This document shows positions 8,301 through 16,850 of a stretch of 64,000 nucleotides of DNA, one piece after another. Under the pieces are notes generated by a model, which made no database searches, was not told the origin of the DNA, and saw nothing but the letters and a program-made list of their open reading frames with translations. The stretch is from Bin87 sp965208015. Lineage in GTDB: Bacteria; Chloroflexota; Dehalococcoidia; Lucifugimonadales; UBA3495. Made by a program: the position numbers and the translations under genes. Each line of letters starts with the position of its first letter. The stretch's first letter is position 1. Location: positions 62,001 to 126,000 of the forward strand of contig OZ242309.1 in the NCBI GenBank assembly GCA_965208015.1, read 5' to 3'.

Positions 8301-11117
8301 GGCGACCCGGTCTACCGGATCACGATCACGCCGGTGACCCTGCGCAACGACGAGGTGCCGGGGGAGGGGGTGACGTTCTGCGTGCAGTTGCAGTCGCCGT
8401 CCGGCTGGCCGTCGAACAAGTTCAGCGTCAAGGTGGACTGCAACCAGTTCACGCCGCCGTCCACTGCGCCGCCGGAGATCCGCCGCGCGTTCTCGGCGCT
8501 GGGGACGCTCAACGACGGCTCCACGATGACGCTCTCCAGCAACGCGCTGTCGGCGCCCGAGGGCGGCGACGTGACCTTCACGGTCAGCGCCAGCCCGGTC
8601 CCGCCGGTCGACACGCCGGTCATCGTGAGCGTTACCGAGGAGATGGGCGAGGGTGCGGACCGCGTCGCGCGTGAACAGTTCCTCATGCTGGTCATCAAGG
8701 CCTTCGAGTCGTCCGCATCGCAGACCATCATCGCCTACTCCGACGACGACGCGCTGTCCGACGGCACGCTGGTGGCGCAAATTGTGGTCGGCGAGGGCTA
8801 CACGCTGGGCGACCCTTCCCGCGTCACGTTGCCGCTGCTGGACGACGACGCCGCCCCCACGCCGGTGGTGAGCGTCAGCGCTGGCAGCGGGGTGACCGAG
8901 GGCGAGTCGGTCACCTTCACGGTGACGGCCAGCCCGGCCCCGGCGGCGGACCTGGCGGTGAGCGTGACCGTCGCCACCACCGGCGACTTCGGGTACGGGA
9001 CGCTGCCCGCCAGCGTCACCATCCCAACGTCGGGCAGCGCCACGGTGACCATCGCCACCACCGACGACGAGGTGGACGAGGCCGACGGCTCGGTCACGCT
9101 GACCGTCAACACGGGCAGCGGCTACACGGTGGGCGCGCCGTCCACGGAGACGGCCGACGTCGCCGACAACGACGCCCCGGTCGTCGAGGAGCAGACGGGC
9201 TACACGGTGGACCCGGACGTGGTCGCCAGGGTCAGGGAGCTGGCGTCGCAGACGCAGCACGGGACGGCCCACGTGAACCGCTGGAACCGGGTGCTGCTGG
9301 CCTTCGGCGAGCACGACGGCACCGGCGTCACCGGCGGCCCGATGACGGCGGCCCAGGCCCAGGACATGGCGGACCGGCACAGCAGCCCGGTGTGGGACGA
9401 GGTGGTGACGGAGCTGACGGCGCTGGAGGCGGCGTCAGCGCAGACGCCGCCGCCTCCGCCCACGCCTGAGGTGAGCATTTCCGCCGGCAGCGGGGTGACC
9501 GAGGGCGGCTCCGCCGTCTTCACGGTGACCGCCAGCCCGGCGCCTTCGGCCAACCTGGACGTGAGCGTCACGGTGTCCCAGAGCGGCGACTACGGCGCGG
9601 CCACGGGCCAGCGCACGGTGACCGTCCCCACCACGGGCAGCGTCACCCTCACCGTGGGCACCACGGACGATAGCGCCGACGAGACCGACGGGTCGGTGAC
9701 GGCCACGGTGAACGCCGGCAGCGGCTACACCGTGTCCTCGACCCAGGGCGCGGCCACGGTGGCCGTGGCCGACGACGACGACGCCCCCACGCCGGTGGTG
9801 AGCGTCAGCGCGGGCAGCGGGATCACCGAGGGCGGCGACGCCACCTTCACGGTGACCGCCAGCCCGGCGCCTTCGGCCAACCTGGACGTCAGCGTGACGG
9901 TATCCCAGAGCGGCGACTACGGCGCCACCACGGGCCAGCGCACGGTGACCGTCCCCACCACGGGCAGCGCCACCCTCACCGTGGGCACCACCGACGATAA
10001 CGCCGACGAGGCCGACGGGTCGGTGACGGCCACGGTGAACGCCGGCAGCGGCTACACCGTGTCCTCGACCCAGGGCGCGGCCACGGTGGCCGTGGCCGAC
10101 AACGACGACGCCCCCACGCCGGTGGTGAGCATTACCGGCGGCAGCGGGATCACCGAGGGCGGCGACGCCGTCTTCACGGTGACCGCCAGCCCGGCGCCTT
10201 CGTCCGACCTGGCGGTGAGCGTCACGGTGTCCCAGAGCGGCGACTACGGCGCGGCCACGGGCCAGCGCACGGTGACCGTCCCCACCACGGGCAGCGCCAC
10301 CCTCACCGTGGGCACCACCGACGACGCCGCCGACGAGGCCGACGGGTCGGTCACGGCCACGGTGAACGCCGGCAGCGGCTACACCGTGTCCTCGTCCCAG
10401 GGCGCGGCCACGGTGGCCGTGGCCGACAACGACGACGCTCCCACGCCGGTGGTGAGCGTCAGCGCGGGCGGCGGGGTGACCGAGGGCGGCGACGCCGTCT
10501 TCACGGTGACGGCCAGCCCGGCCCCGGCGGCCAACCTGGCGGTGAGCGTGACGGTGTCCCAGAGCGGCGACTACGGCGCCACCACGGGCCAGCGCACGGT
10601 GACGATCCCCACCACGGGCAGCGCCACCCTCACCGTGGGCACCACCGACGACGCCGCCGACGAGGCCGACGGTTCGGTGACGGCGACAGTGAACGCCGGC
10701 AGCGGCTACACGGTGTCCTCGACCCAGGGGGCGGCCACGGTGGCCGTGTCCGACGACGACGACGCCGCGCCGGAGGTGGAGATCAGCGTCGCCGTGGAGG
10801 ACGCCTCGGCGGTGGAGGGCGACGTGCTGGAGTTCCGGGTGGTGCTGTCGGCGGCGTCCGCCGAGGAGATCCGGGTGCGGTGGTACACCGCGCCGGCCTA
10901 CCACCTGCTGGACGACCGGGCGCACCGGTCCGACTACCAGACGACGGAGGGAGAGCTGGTGTTCAAGCCGGGGGTGACGGAGCTGACGGGGGAGGTGTGG
11001 CTGGAGCAGGACGAGGATGAGGAGCCGGACGAGTACTTCGCGGTGGAGGCGTTCCTGCCCGGGAGCCTCGTCTCGCCCGACGCGGTGGGAACCATGACCA
11101 TCGTGGACGACGACTAG
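5325..11117 (+). CDS. Giant secreted Calx-beta repeat protein
   Basis: The frame is open from 5232, but the ATG at 5325 follows a good AGAGGAGG site (5308-5315) and gives a plausible N-terminus with a hydrophobic stretch and an A-D-A-Q cleavage site (about 1930 residues). Three divergent Calx-beta-like domains (nt ~5470-6640) come first. A ~200-residue module with W-P-L and F-R-L-L-F motifs follows (6664-7270); I recall similar modules in bacterial surface proteins but know no family name. After ~400 residues of unrecognised sequence come two more Calx-beta units (8526-9170), the ~80-residue insert module (9190-9441), four canonical units and a terminal unit. From about 9190 to the stop the gene is very close to the 3' part of the preceding gene. 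Secretion and a surface role are inferred. Confidence 0.9.
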   Translation: MANALRRFTSPISWRGAVMRRAGAMPLVLALLATALLALPAEPADAQSNQPVVSVLHYVRTTVDEGPGAVASFIVLVRDGGGGSLTSDLTLVYHLSQSGNAIDEARADETTSAGLDKEYTVTAGNSGFFVDVPILDDDVHTAERWVTLTIELMPHYRVDLDDQSAVITVVDNDSRGGDYDPNNTALVSLYAIGSSADGPATYTEGEDAHADFRVRAIPNIRGGSFPNPLTIRYRVTQEGDFVVASEIRTTTTTVNPTVNVVDIHIPISDDDTNEADGKITFEILPGSSYIIEEAFNPVTVLVKDDDTPQVSFGGTTLAVVEGSTDSYEAVLYARPAPYQDIMVRLRTQEPHQGRWSATESSDYDYGSAVTTDYIDVPISAGTENVTVEVNRDTTGGVEIKDDANHEDYEHLYLKLTGGLDGYEVGERDWLRVTIIDDESPPPAPEANGDGTYTVPADWPLVPEELRRIGGEFRLLFLTNTWRDATTANIADYDAHVQDSIAGSHTGGSHPAIIPYSDAFKVVGSTPTVNARDHIDPGRDTAIYWLNGPRVARDTAGFFSSSWENWSEHDRRTAASVSVVDGDTRVDWHWSGTQPDGTKHALSSMGSSGHVVRGQSFEEGEARNPWVGASTTRVESHSILGISPVFRIDKRPRLEIVQADVEEPLQRGLLRWQGRQRMIVVDEPSACNTAPNDVSELGGVTHPTDLVTYRVRLYADPVGQAELYVYNPKYVVYRQGSLATGPVDSDHWNEIWKREIWASNFYRNGITVRPPGEDTTYAVSGGPPVNTYISLDFDSSNWDQWHTISVNVHCADHEDHNAYIIQHELELPGDKFAGRDRLGRGIDWNLSTWHDVRVKVVDTKSPQPADLTVDTAYTGTLLANAGDAVGYRCDSYTTGGECEYYFNIHWWWDLPTGPPLVSPGKPRNDLYDAEEHFSEWRVKVEADNSLTDTPPTYIYSRRVDRVIGHDGVVNQQPYRAGIVNTGLKTTYRDRSNPGDPVYRITITPVTLRNDEVPGEGVTFCVQLQSPSGWPSNKFSVKVDCNQFTPPSTAPPEIRRAFSALGTLNDGSTMTLSSNALSAPEGGDVTFTVSASPVPPVDTPVIVSVTEEMGEGADRVAREQFLMLVIKAFESSASQTIIAYSDDDALSDGTLVAQIVVGEGYTLGDPSRVTLPLLDDDAAPTPVVSVSAGSGVTEGESVTFTVTASPAPAADLAVSVTVATTGDFGYGTLPASVTIPTSGSATVTIATTDDEVDEADGSVTLTVNTGSGYTVGAPSTETADVADNDAPVVEEQTGYTVDPDVVARVRELASQTQHGTAHVNRWNRVLLAFGEHDGTGVTGGPMTAAQAQDMADRHSSPVWDEVVTELTALEAASAQTPPPPPTPEVSISAGSGVTEGGSAVFTVTASPAPSANLDVSVTVSQSGDYGAATGQRTVTVPTTGSVTLTVGTTDDSADETDGSVTATVNAGSGYTVSSTQGAATVAVADDDDAPTPVVSVSAGSGITEGGDATFTVTASPAPSANLDVSVTVSQSGDYGATTGQRTVTVPTTGSATLTVGTTDDNADEADGSVTATVNAGSGYTVSSTQGAATVAVADNDDAPTPVVSITGGSGITEGGDAVFTVTASPAPSSDLAVSVTVSQSGDYGAATGQRTVTVPTTGSATLTVGTTDDAADEADGSVTATVNAGSGYTVSSSQGAATVAVADNDDAPTPVVSVSAGGGVTEGGDAVFTVTASPAPAANLAVSVTVSQSGDYGATTGQRTVTIPTTGSATLTVGTTDDAADEADGSVTATVNAGSGYTVSSTQGAATVAVSDDDDAAPEVEISVAVEDASAVEGDVLEFRVVLSAASAEEIRVRWYTAPAYHLLDDRAHRSDYQTTEGELVFKPGVTELTGEVWLEQDEDEEPDEYFAVEAFLPGSLVSPDAVGTMTIVDDD

Positions 11118-11213
11118 CCCGGCCGGGCCGGACTGCCAGCGCAGAACGCAATCTGGGGACGCGGCGGTCCAACGTCCCCGGTGCGGCGCTGGCAGTCGTC
11201 GGCAGACGGAGCG

Positions 11214-11247
11214 TTCCGGCCAGCGGCATTTGCGTCGCTGGCCGGAA
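11214..11247. terminator. Perfect hairpin downstream of second Calx-beta gene
   Basis: A 12-bp perfect inverted repeat (TTCCGGCCAGCG and its complement) has a 10-base loop. There is no T-run after it, so it may be an RNA-stabilising or Rho-assisted end rather than a classic terminator. Confidence 0.5.
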
Positions 11248-11311
11248 ACTGGAATAATGGTTAGCGGTGCAAGAATGCGGACCGGAGCAATAGAGGCCGG
11301 AGCAATATAGG

Positions 11312-13774
11312 ATGGCAACAATGATGATTGACTTGCTGAAAAGATCACGCAGGCCCTGCTACCTGCCGCTGCTGGTGGCGGCGCTGGTGGTGGCGGCGCT
11401 GTTCGCTCTGCCCGCGGAGCGCTCCGGCGCGCAGACGTGGCTGCCCGAGGTCAGCGTCGAGTCCCAGGACGACGTGAACGAAGGAAACGACGCGGTGTTC
11501 ATCATCACGGCGTCGCAGACCTCCACTTCCGATCTGACGATTGCCGTCACCGTGGGCGAGTGGCCGGCCAGCGGGAACGTGGCGACGGTCGCCGACACCG
11601 GGCCGAAGACGGTCACCATACCCGCCGGATATACGACGGCCACGCTGCGGGTTGGCACGGTGGATGATTCCGCCAAGGAGCCGCGCGGCATAATCACGGC
11701 CCAGCTGACCGCGCCCGGAAACAACGCCGGGTACCGGGTGTCCCGGTCGGCCGGCTGGAGCACGGTGGTGGTGTCGGACGACGACTACGCCATTCCCCAG
11801 GTCAGCATCAGCCGATGGTCCGACCTCTACACCAGCGAAGCTTGGGGTAAAGTGTGGTTCACGCTCACCCCGAGCTCGACGCCATATCAGGGAGTTACGG
11901 TCAACGTGAACGTGACGGCCACCGGCGACTTCGGCGTGAAGACCGGCATTTACACCGTCACCCTTCCCACCACGGGCGACGGCAGCGCGACATTCAAGGT
12001 GCCCCTGATCGCCGACCACGTCAACGAGCCGAACGGCACCGTTACCGCGACGGTCCAGGCCGGCGACGGCTACACCGTCGGCGCCCCGGCCGCCGCCACG
12101 ATCCACGTGACCGACGACGACACTCCCAAGGTCCGGGTCTCCGGCGGCGCCGACGTCGAGGAAGGCCAGGCGGCGACCTTCACCGTCACCGCCAGCCCGG
12201 CCCCGTACCAGTCATTGCCGGTGACGGTGGACGTTGTGGCCTCGGGGCTTTCCGGCGTGAACGACGGCGTTAAAACCGTCACCGTCCCAACCGGCGGCTC
12301 CGCGACCCTCAGCGTCGGCACGACCGACGACAACGTCCAATCGCAGGGGGGAACCATCACCGCGACGGTCCAGCCGGGCAGCGGCTACGGCGTGGGCAAT
12401 CCGTCCTCGGGCAGCGTGGACGTGGCCGACAACGATGGCCCCGTGATCACCATCACGGGCGGCGGCGCCGTGACGGAAGGCGGAGACGCGACCTTCACGC
12501 TCACGGCAAACCCGGCCCCGTCCAACAACTGGCTGTCGGTGTCCGTGGCCATCGGCGCCACCGGAGAGTTCGGCGTGAGCAAGGGCGCTCGAACCGTCAG
12601 CGTCCCGCTGGTCAGCTCCCACGACTTCACCGTTGCCACCACCGACGACAACCTGGACGAGCCGGACGGCGCGGTCACCGCGACGGTCAAGGCCGGCTAC
12701 GGCTACCGGGTGGGGGATCCGGCCGAGGCCAGCGTCACGGTGAACGACGACGAGGCGACGCCCGTCAACAACCCGACCATCACCATCGCCGGCGGCCCGG
12801 ACATCAACGAAGGCGAGGACGCCACCTTCACGATCACCGCGACGCCGCCGCTGGCGGACGGCCAGACGCTGATGGTCACGTTGAAGAGTGAAGTCCCCGG
12901 ACTTATCAACATCGACCGGAAGGAGACGATCACCGGAGCGACCACCACGTTCACCCAGCCCAGCGACGACAACAACTACGACGAAGCCGACTATTCCATG
13001 TCCTTCTCCATCAAGGCCAGCAACGGCTACCGGGTAGGCTCCCCCAGCAAGGCCAGCGTCAACATCATCGACGACGACCTACCCAAGGTCTCAATTAGAG
13101 CGGCGGATTACGAACGTGGCCGCAACGGCGTCCCTGAAAACGGCACGGCGACCTTCGGGATCTACATCAACCCCGCCTCGTACCAAGACGTGACGGTATC
13201 CCTGACAGTAACCACAACGGGCGACTTCGGGGTCCCGAACGGCGTCCGGGAGGTGATTGTTCCAGTTAGGAGAAGCGCTGAGCTCCGCATCTCGCCGGTG
13301 CCCGACCACGAGGATGAACCCGACGGGTCGATCACGGTCACCGTGAACGCGAACAGCAATTACGAGATTGTCGGTTCTGGCTCGGCCTCCGTGGTCGTCA
13401 CGGACGACGACGAGCCGTCCGGGCCGCGTCTCACCATCAGCGACGCCCAGGACAAGGCTCGGGCGGGAGGAAAGCTGGAGTTCCCGGTCGTTCTGAGCCA
13501 GGCCGCGGCGGGAACGGTCACCGTGGACTACGAGCTGGGAACCTTCAGCCAGTGGCTCTGGCCCGGCGAAGACTTCCAGGACGACGACGGCGGGACCAGC
13601 GGCACCATCACCTTCGCCGCCGGGGAAGTCTCGAAGGTGCTCGACGTGCACATCAGCCCGGACGCCTACTTCGAGCACAACGACCGGATCTACGTCGAAC
13701 TTAGCAACCTGGTCGGGGACGCCCATCTTCCCTTGCAAGCAAGCTGGGCGGAGGGCCGGCTCACCACTCGCTGA
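11312..13774 (+). CDS. Secreted Calx-beta repeat protein (820 aa)
   Basis: The N-terminus has a Lys/Arg-rich start, a leucine/alanine/valine-rich hydrophobic segment and a likely cleavage site at S-G-A-Q, so it should be exported. The mature part consists of about six to seven Calx-beta-like units of 100-110 residues, each opening with E-G-x-D-A and ending in D-D-D. They are more divergent from one another than those of the two upstream genes. The last unit ends in a degraded strand without the terminal acidic cluster. Nearby ATGs at 11321 and 11324 are possible starts and the ribosome site is weak. Its position after the two giant proteins suggests a related surface role; no ligand or activity is visible. 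Confidence 0.85.
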   Translation: MATMMIDLLKRSRRPCYLPLLVAALVVAALFALPAERSGAQTWLPEVSVESQDDVNEGNDAVFIITASQTSTSDLTIAVTVGEWPASGNVATVADTGPKTVTIPAGYTTATLRVGTVDDSAKEPRGIITAQLTAPGNNAGYRVSRSAGWSTVVVSDDDYAIPQVSISRWSDLYTSEAWGKVWFTLTPSSTPYQGVTVNVNVTATGDFGVKTGIYTVTLPTTGDGSATFKVPLIADHVNEPNGTVTATVQAGDGYTVGAPAAATIHVTDDDTPKVRVSGGADVEEGQAATFTVTASPAPYQSLPVTVDVVASGLSGVNDGVKTVTVPTGGSATLSVGTTDDNVQSQGGTITATVQPGSGYGVGNPSSGSVDVADNDGPVITITGGGAVTEGGDATFTLTANPAPSNNWLSVSVAIGATGEFGVSKGARTVSVPLVSSHDFTVATTDDNLDEPDGAVTATVKAGYGYRVGDPAEASVTVNDDEATPVNNPTITIAGGPDINEGEDATFTITATPPLADGQTLMVTLKSEVPGLINIDRKETITGATTTFTQPSDDNNYDEADYSMSFSIKASNGYRVGSPSKASVNIIDDDLPKVSIRAADYERGRNGVPENGTATFGIYINPASYQDVTVSLTVTTTGDFGVPNGVREVIVPVRRSAELRISPVPDHEDEPDGSITVTVNANSNYEIVGSGSASVVVTDDDEPSGPRLTISDAQDKARAGGKLEFPVVLSQAAAGTVTVDYELGTFSQWLWPGEDFQDDDGGTSGTITFAAGEVSKVLDVHISPDAYFEHNDRIYVELSNLVGDAHLPLQASWAEGRLTTR

Positions 13775-13804
13775 TCCCACCCCGTCCATCCCCGACGGAA
13801 ACCC

Positions 13805-13837
13805 GCCACAGCCTCCTTTCGGGGGCTGTGGCATTTT
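13805..13837 (+). terminator. Rho-independent terminator
   Basis: GCCACAGCC (13805-13813) pairs perfectly with GGCTGTGGC (13824-13832) and is followed by ATTTT. It lies 31 bases after the stop of the 820-residue Calx-beta gene. Confidence 0.8.
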
Positions 13838-14010
13838 GAATGGATGACCCGGCATTGCATTGCGCATGAGCCAGCGTTCAGCCTCGCCGCGGCGGCACGG
13901 GAAAGGCGGCGGGCAAGCCGGACCGGGGAAGGCGGGCAGCCGCCGTCCCGGGCGGCGGCGATGGCCGGCCTCGAGACCCGGAGCGGCGCGCCCCCGGTGG
14001 CCGCGCCGAC

Positions 14011-14020
14011 GTGATAGACT
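14011..14020 (+). promoter_or_regulatory. Candidate extended -10 element
   Basis: GTGATAGACT resembles an extended -10 (TGa-TAGACT) about 120 bases before the small membrane protein. No good -35 was seen. Apart from this and the terminator, the gap from 13774 to 14140 shows nothing recognisable. Confidence 0.3.
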
Positions 14021-14139
14021 GAGAACGTGCAGTCCGTCGCGGGCGTGGTCGCGGGCAGGTTGCTCCGGGCCCAGCGCCGGCGGAAGGCGGCGGAGAAGCG
14101 AAACTCGCTGGGAATGGCGGCACGGCCGGTCGGGAGGAG

Positions 14140-14676
14140 ATGATGGCATTGTCGGTTGGCGGGACGGTGGAGCGATGCGCCAACCGGCGGGTGGCGGCGG
14201 CGGCGTTGGCGGGCGTCGCCGGCTGCGTGGCGGGCCTGGCCTGGCGCCAGGCGAGGCTGGGAGGGCTGGACCTGCTCGACGGCCGGGGCTGGTACACGCC
14301 AGGGGAGGCGGTGGCCCTGTTCGACGCCCTGGACGGCCTCGACGCCGGCGCCAGGGCCGTCTACGCCACCACCGCGCTGACCATCGACATGGTGTTTCCG
14401 GCCTGCTACGGCCTGCTGTTCGCGGTCCTGCTGTTCCGGCTCTTTCGCGGCGGGGCGCCGCTGTACCTGCTGCCTTTGGCCCTCGCCTTTGCGGACGTGC
14501 TGGAGAACGTCACGGTGGCTGCGCTGGCCCTGAGCCACGACGGGGCGCCGTCTCCGCTGGCCTGGCTGGCGGCGGCGTTCACCCTGGTCAAGACGATACT
14601 GATCGCGGCCACGCTGGCGGCGGTATGCGCCGGCGGGACGCTCCGGCTGTGGGCAAGAATCCGCCGCTCAGCCTGA
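14140..14676 (+). CDS. Small integral membrane protein, about 178 aa
   Basis: Four hydrophobic stretches fit membrane helices: around residues 17-35, 75-100 (ending near the F-R-L-F-R motif), 106-128 and 137-160. A G-G-x-D-L-L-D and W-Y-T segment lies between the first two helices. A strong GGGAGGAG sequence (14132-14139) sits next to two possible ATGs at 14140 and 14143; the second has better spacing. I do not recognise the family; it resembles small four-helix bacterial proteins of unknown function. It is not clearly linked to the Calx-beta genes, because a terminator separates them. Confidence 0.75.
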   Translation: MMALSVGGTVERCANRRVAAAALAGVAGCVAGLAWRQARLGGLDLLDGRGWYTPGEAVALFDALDGLDAGARAVYATTALTIDMVFPACYGLLFAVLLFRLFRGGAPLYLLPLALAFADVLENVTVAALALSHDGAPSPLAWLAAAFTLVKTILIAATLAAVCAGGTLRLWARIRRSA

Positions 14677-14727
14677 CCGGGGAACCTCACATTCGCCCAG
14701 GCCGCCTATGGTAGAGGGAAGCAGTTG

Positions 14728-14763
14728 CCCGACGCCGTGGGAACCATGACCATAGTGGAGGAC
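14728..14763 (+). pseudogene. Relic of a Calx-beta gene 3' end
   Basis: Twelve codons read P-D-A-V-G-T-M-T-I-V-E-D, matching the last residues of the two giant Calx-beta proteins, with 33 of 36 bases identical to 5325-11117. No coding similarity continues upstream. About 100 bases further on (14857-14870) the 14-mer GTGATCCAGCGCCC also occurs at 5266-5279 in the spacer after the first giant gene. This looks like the shrunken remains of a third copy of that gene end. The rest of 14676-15218 holds nothing I can name. Confidence 0.6.
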
Positions 14764-15278
14764 CAGCTTGGGGCTGCGCCGGGGCAGCAGTCCGGCGGAG
14801 GGGGCCGCCCCGGCCCCTTGCTCTGCACCATGACACCGACGCCGTTTAGAGATGCGGTGATCCAGCGCCCCCTATACCGCTGCCGAGGGAACGGCAATGT
14901 CCTTCCTTGACGGCGTGACCGGCAAAAGGCCGCCCCGACGGATTGCCGGAGCGGCCTCGCCCGGTTGCGATGCCCTGATTGGAGCTACGGACCCTTTGCG
15001 ACTGCCACGACGACCTTTCCATCGTCAAGCCAATCGCGGCCTCACTATGGATACTGCCAAGGGCGCCTATAAGCCCAGGGTGAACCTGATGTGAAAGGTT
15101 CTTGATTTTGTCCAGCTTGGTGGGCCTAAGCGTACCGAACTGCGAACTTTTCGCTGGGATGTGATCCTGTAAAAAAGATAGACCGCATCAGGGCTGATGA
15201 CAAGGCGGGCACGGCAGCCCAAATCCACCACCTAATGGGAGGAAAAGACCTCGTTGGAGCCAGCGGCAAAGCTGGCTA

Positions 15279-15307
15279 TGATGGTTACGGGACAAACACA
15301 ACCATCA
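15279..15307. promoter_or_regulatory. Hairpin upstream of transposase start
   Basis: TGATGGTT (15279-15286) and its complement AACCATCA (15300-15307) form an 8-bp stem 20 bases before the transposase ATG. It could limit read-through translation from outside promoters, as is known for some IS elements; this is inference. Confidence 0.4.
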
Positions 15308-15326
15308 CCAACGAGGTGCAGTCATT

Positions 15327-16850
15327 ATGCAACAGGGAGTCCTGCCATTCCAGTATGGGACGGAGCATCGCGCTGGGGGCATGACGGGGCTGTCGGGGTT
15401 GGCGGTCTATCTGGAAATGGCCGATGCGATGGGGCTGGGCGAGTCGATCCGGCGCTACGTGAAGGTCAAGGAGGGCGGACAGGGATGGACGGACCGGCAG
15501 ATGGTCACCGCGCTGGTGCTGCTGAATCTGGCCGGTGGAGAAGGAGTGGACGACCTCCGGGTGCTGGAAGGGGACGAGGGTCTGGGCCGGATGTTGGGCC
15601 GGGTGGAGACGCACCGGCAGCGGGCTTGTGAGCGCCGGGAGGAGGGCAGCCGGTGGCGGGGCGGGCGGCGCCGCAGCGTCCCGTCTCCGTCGGCGGTGTT
15701 CCGGTACCTGGGCCGGTTCCACGACCCGGTTCAGGAGGAGGCCAGGCAGCCCCATACGGCGTACATACCCGCGCCCAACGGCGCGCTGCGCGGGCTGGGG
15801 AAGGTCAACGCCGAGATGATGAGCTTCGTCCGGGACCACCTGGAGCAGGAGCAGGCGACGCTGGACATGGACGCGACGCTGATCGAGACCTACAAGCAGG
15901 AGGCGCTGTACTGCTACCAGGGCTACAAGGCCTACCAGCCGATGGTCACCTACTGGGCCGAGGCGAACCTGGTGGTCCATTCGGAGTTCCGGGACGGCAA
16001 CGTGCCAGCGGGGTTCGAGCAACTGCGGGTGTTGCGGGAGTCGCTGGCCCATCTGCCGGAGGGCGTGGTGAAGGTGATGCTGCGGTCGGACACGGCGGGG
16101 TACCAAGTTGAGTTGTTGCGGTACTGCGCCGAGGGGAGGGATGAGCGGTTCGGAGTGATCGAATTCGCGGTGGGGGCGGACGTCACGGAGGGGTTCAAGC
16201 GTGCGGCAGCCGAAGTGGAGGAGAGCCAGTGGCGCCGGTTGCCCCGGATGGTGGGGGAGTTGGCGGTGGAGACGGAACAGGAGTGGGCCGAGGTGGACTT
16301 CGTGCCCGATAGATTGGCTTATTCCAAGAATGATCCCGACTACCGTTTCATAGCGGTCCGGGAGCCGCTGAGGCGGCCGCCGCTGCCGGGCATGGAGGAT
16401 GACCTGGAGTTGTCGGTTCCGGCGATGGAGATGCCGAACCGGGGCTGGTACAAGATCCGGGGGATAGTGACTAACCGGGAGCTACCGGGAGATGAGGTGG
16501 TGCGGTGGTACCGGGAGAGATGCGGGAAGGGCGAGGAGGTGCATGGTGTGCTGAAGGAGGACTTGGCTGGCGGGAGGCTGCCGTCGGGACAGTTCGGGGC
16601 CAACGCGGCCTGGTGGGCGATAGCGGCGCTGGCGTTCAACCTGAACTCGGCGGTCAAGCAGTTGGCCCTGGGCGGTCAGTGGGTGAACAAGCGGCTCAAG
16701 GCGGTGCGCTTTGCTCTGATCAATCTGGCCGGACGGGTGGTCTGCCACGCCAGGAAGCTGCTGATCCGGCTGGCCCGGGGCCATCCATCCTTCCCGCTGC
16801 TGGCGGGAGCGCACCGGAGAATAGCGGCGCTGGCCCACGGCCCACCCTGA
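15327..16850 (+). CDS. IS1380-family transposase (DDE)
   Basis: This 507-residue protein should cut and rejoin the IS ends with an RNase H-fold DDE domain. A D-M-D-A-T motif near residue 180 supplies the first catalytic Asp, and K-x-Y-Q-P follows about 25 residues later. R-S-D-T-A-G-Y-Q near residue 250 is typical of the second Asp region. The C-terminal E-V-H-G-V-L-K-E-D-L and F-G-A-N-A-A-W-W block matches the third acidic motif and adjacent region of IS1380 proteins. Length is slightly above the usual 430-480 residues, partly from an Arg-rich insert near residues 95-120. The start at 15327 follows a GAGG site. No frameshift is seen, so it is probably functional. Confidence 0.9.
   Translation: MQQGVLPFQYGTEHRAGGMTGLSGLAVYLEMADAMGLGESIRRYVKVKEGGQGWTDRQMVTALVLLNLAGGEGVDDLRVLEGDEGLGRMLGRVETHRQRACERREEGSRWRGGRRRSVPSPSAVFRYLGRFHDPVQEEARQPHTAYIPAPNGALRGLGKVNAEMMSFVRDHLEQEQATLDMDATLIETYKQEALYCYQGYKAYQPMVTYWAEANLVVHSEFRDGNVPAGFEQLRVLRESLAHLPEGVVKVMLRSDTAGYQVELLRYCAEGRDERFGVIEFAVGADVTEGFKRAAAEVEESQWRRLPRMVGELAVETEQEWAEVDFVPDRLAYSKNDPDYRFIAVREPLRRPPLPGMEDDLELSVPAMEMPNRGWYKIRGIVTNRELPGDEVVRWYRERCGKGEEVHGVLKEDLAGGRLPSGQFGANAAWWAIAALAFNLNSAVKQLALGGQWVNKRLKAVRFALINLAGRVVCHARKLLIRLARGHPSFPLLAGAHRRIAALAHGPP

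Noticed and set aside
13700..13774. Truncation of the 820-residue Calx-beta protein
   Set aside because: The terminal A-E-G-R-L-T segment still fits the last strand of a Calx-beta unit, so a degraded but natural end is enough to explain it.
14897..15094. Short plus-strand ORF before the IS
   Set aside because: No recognisable motif or ribosome site; the minus-strand ORF over the same bases is equally unconvincing.
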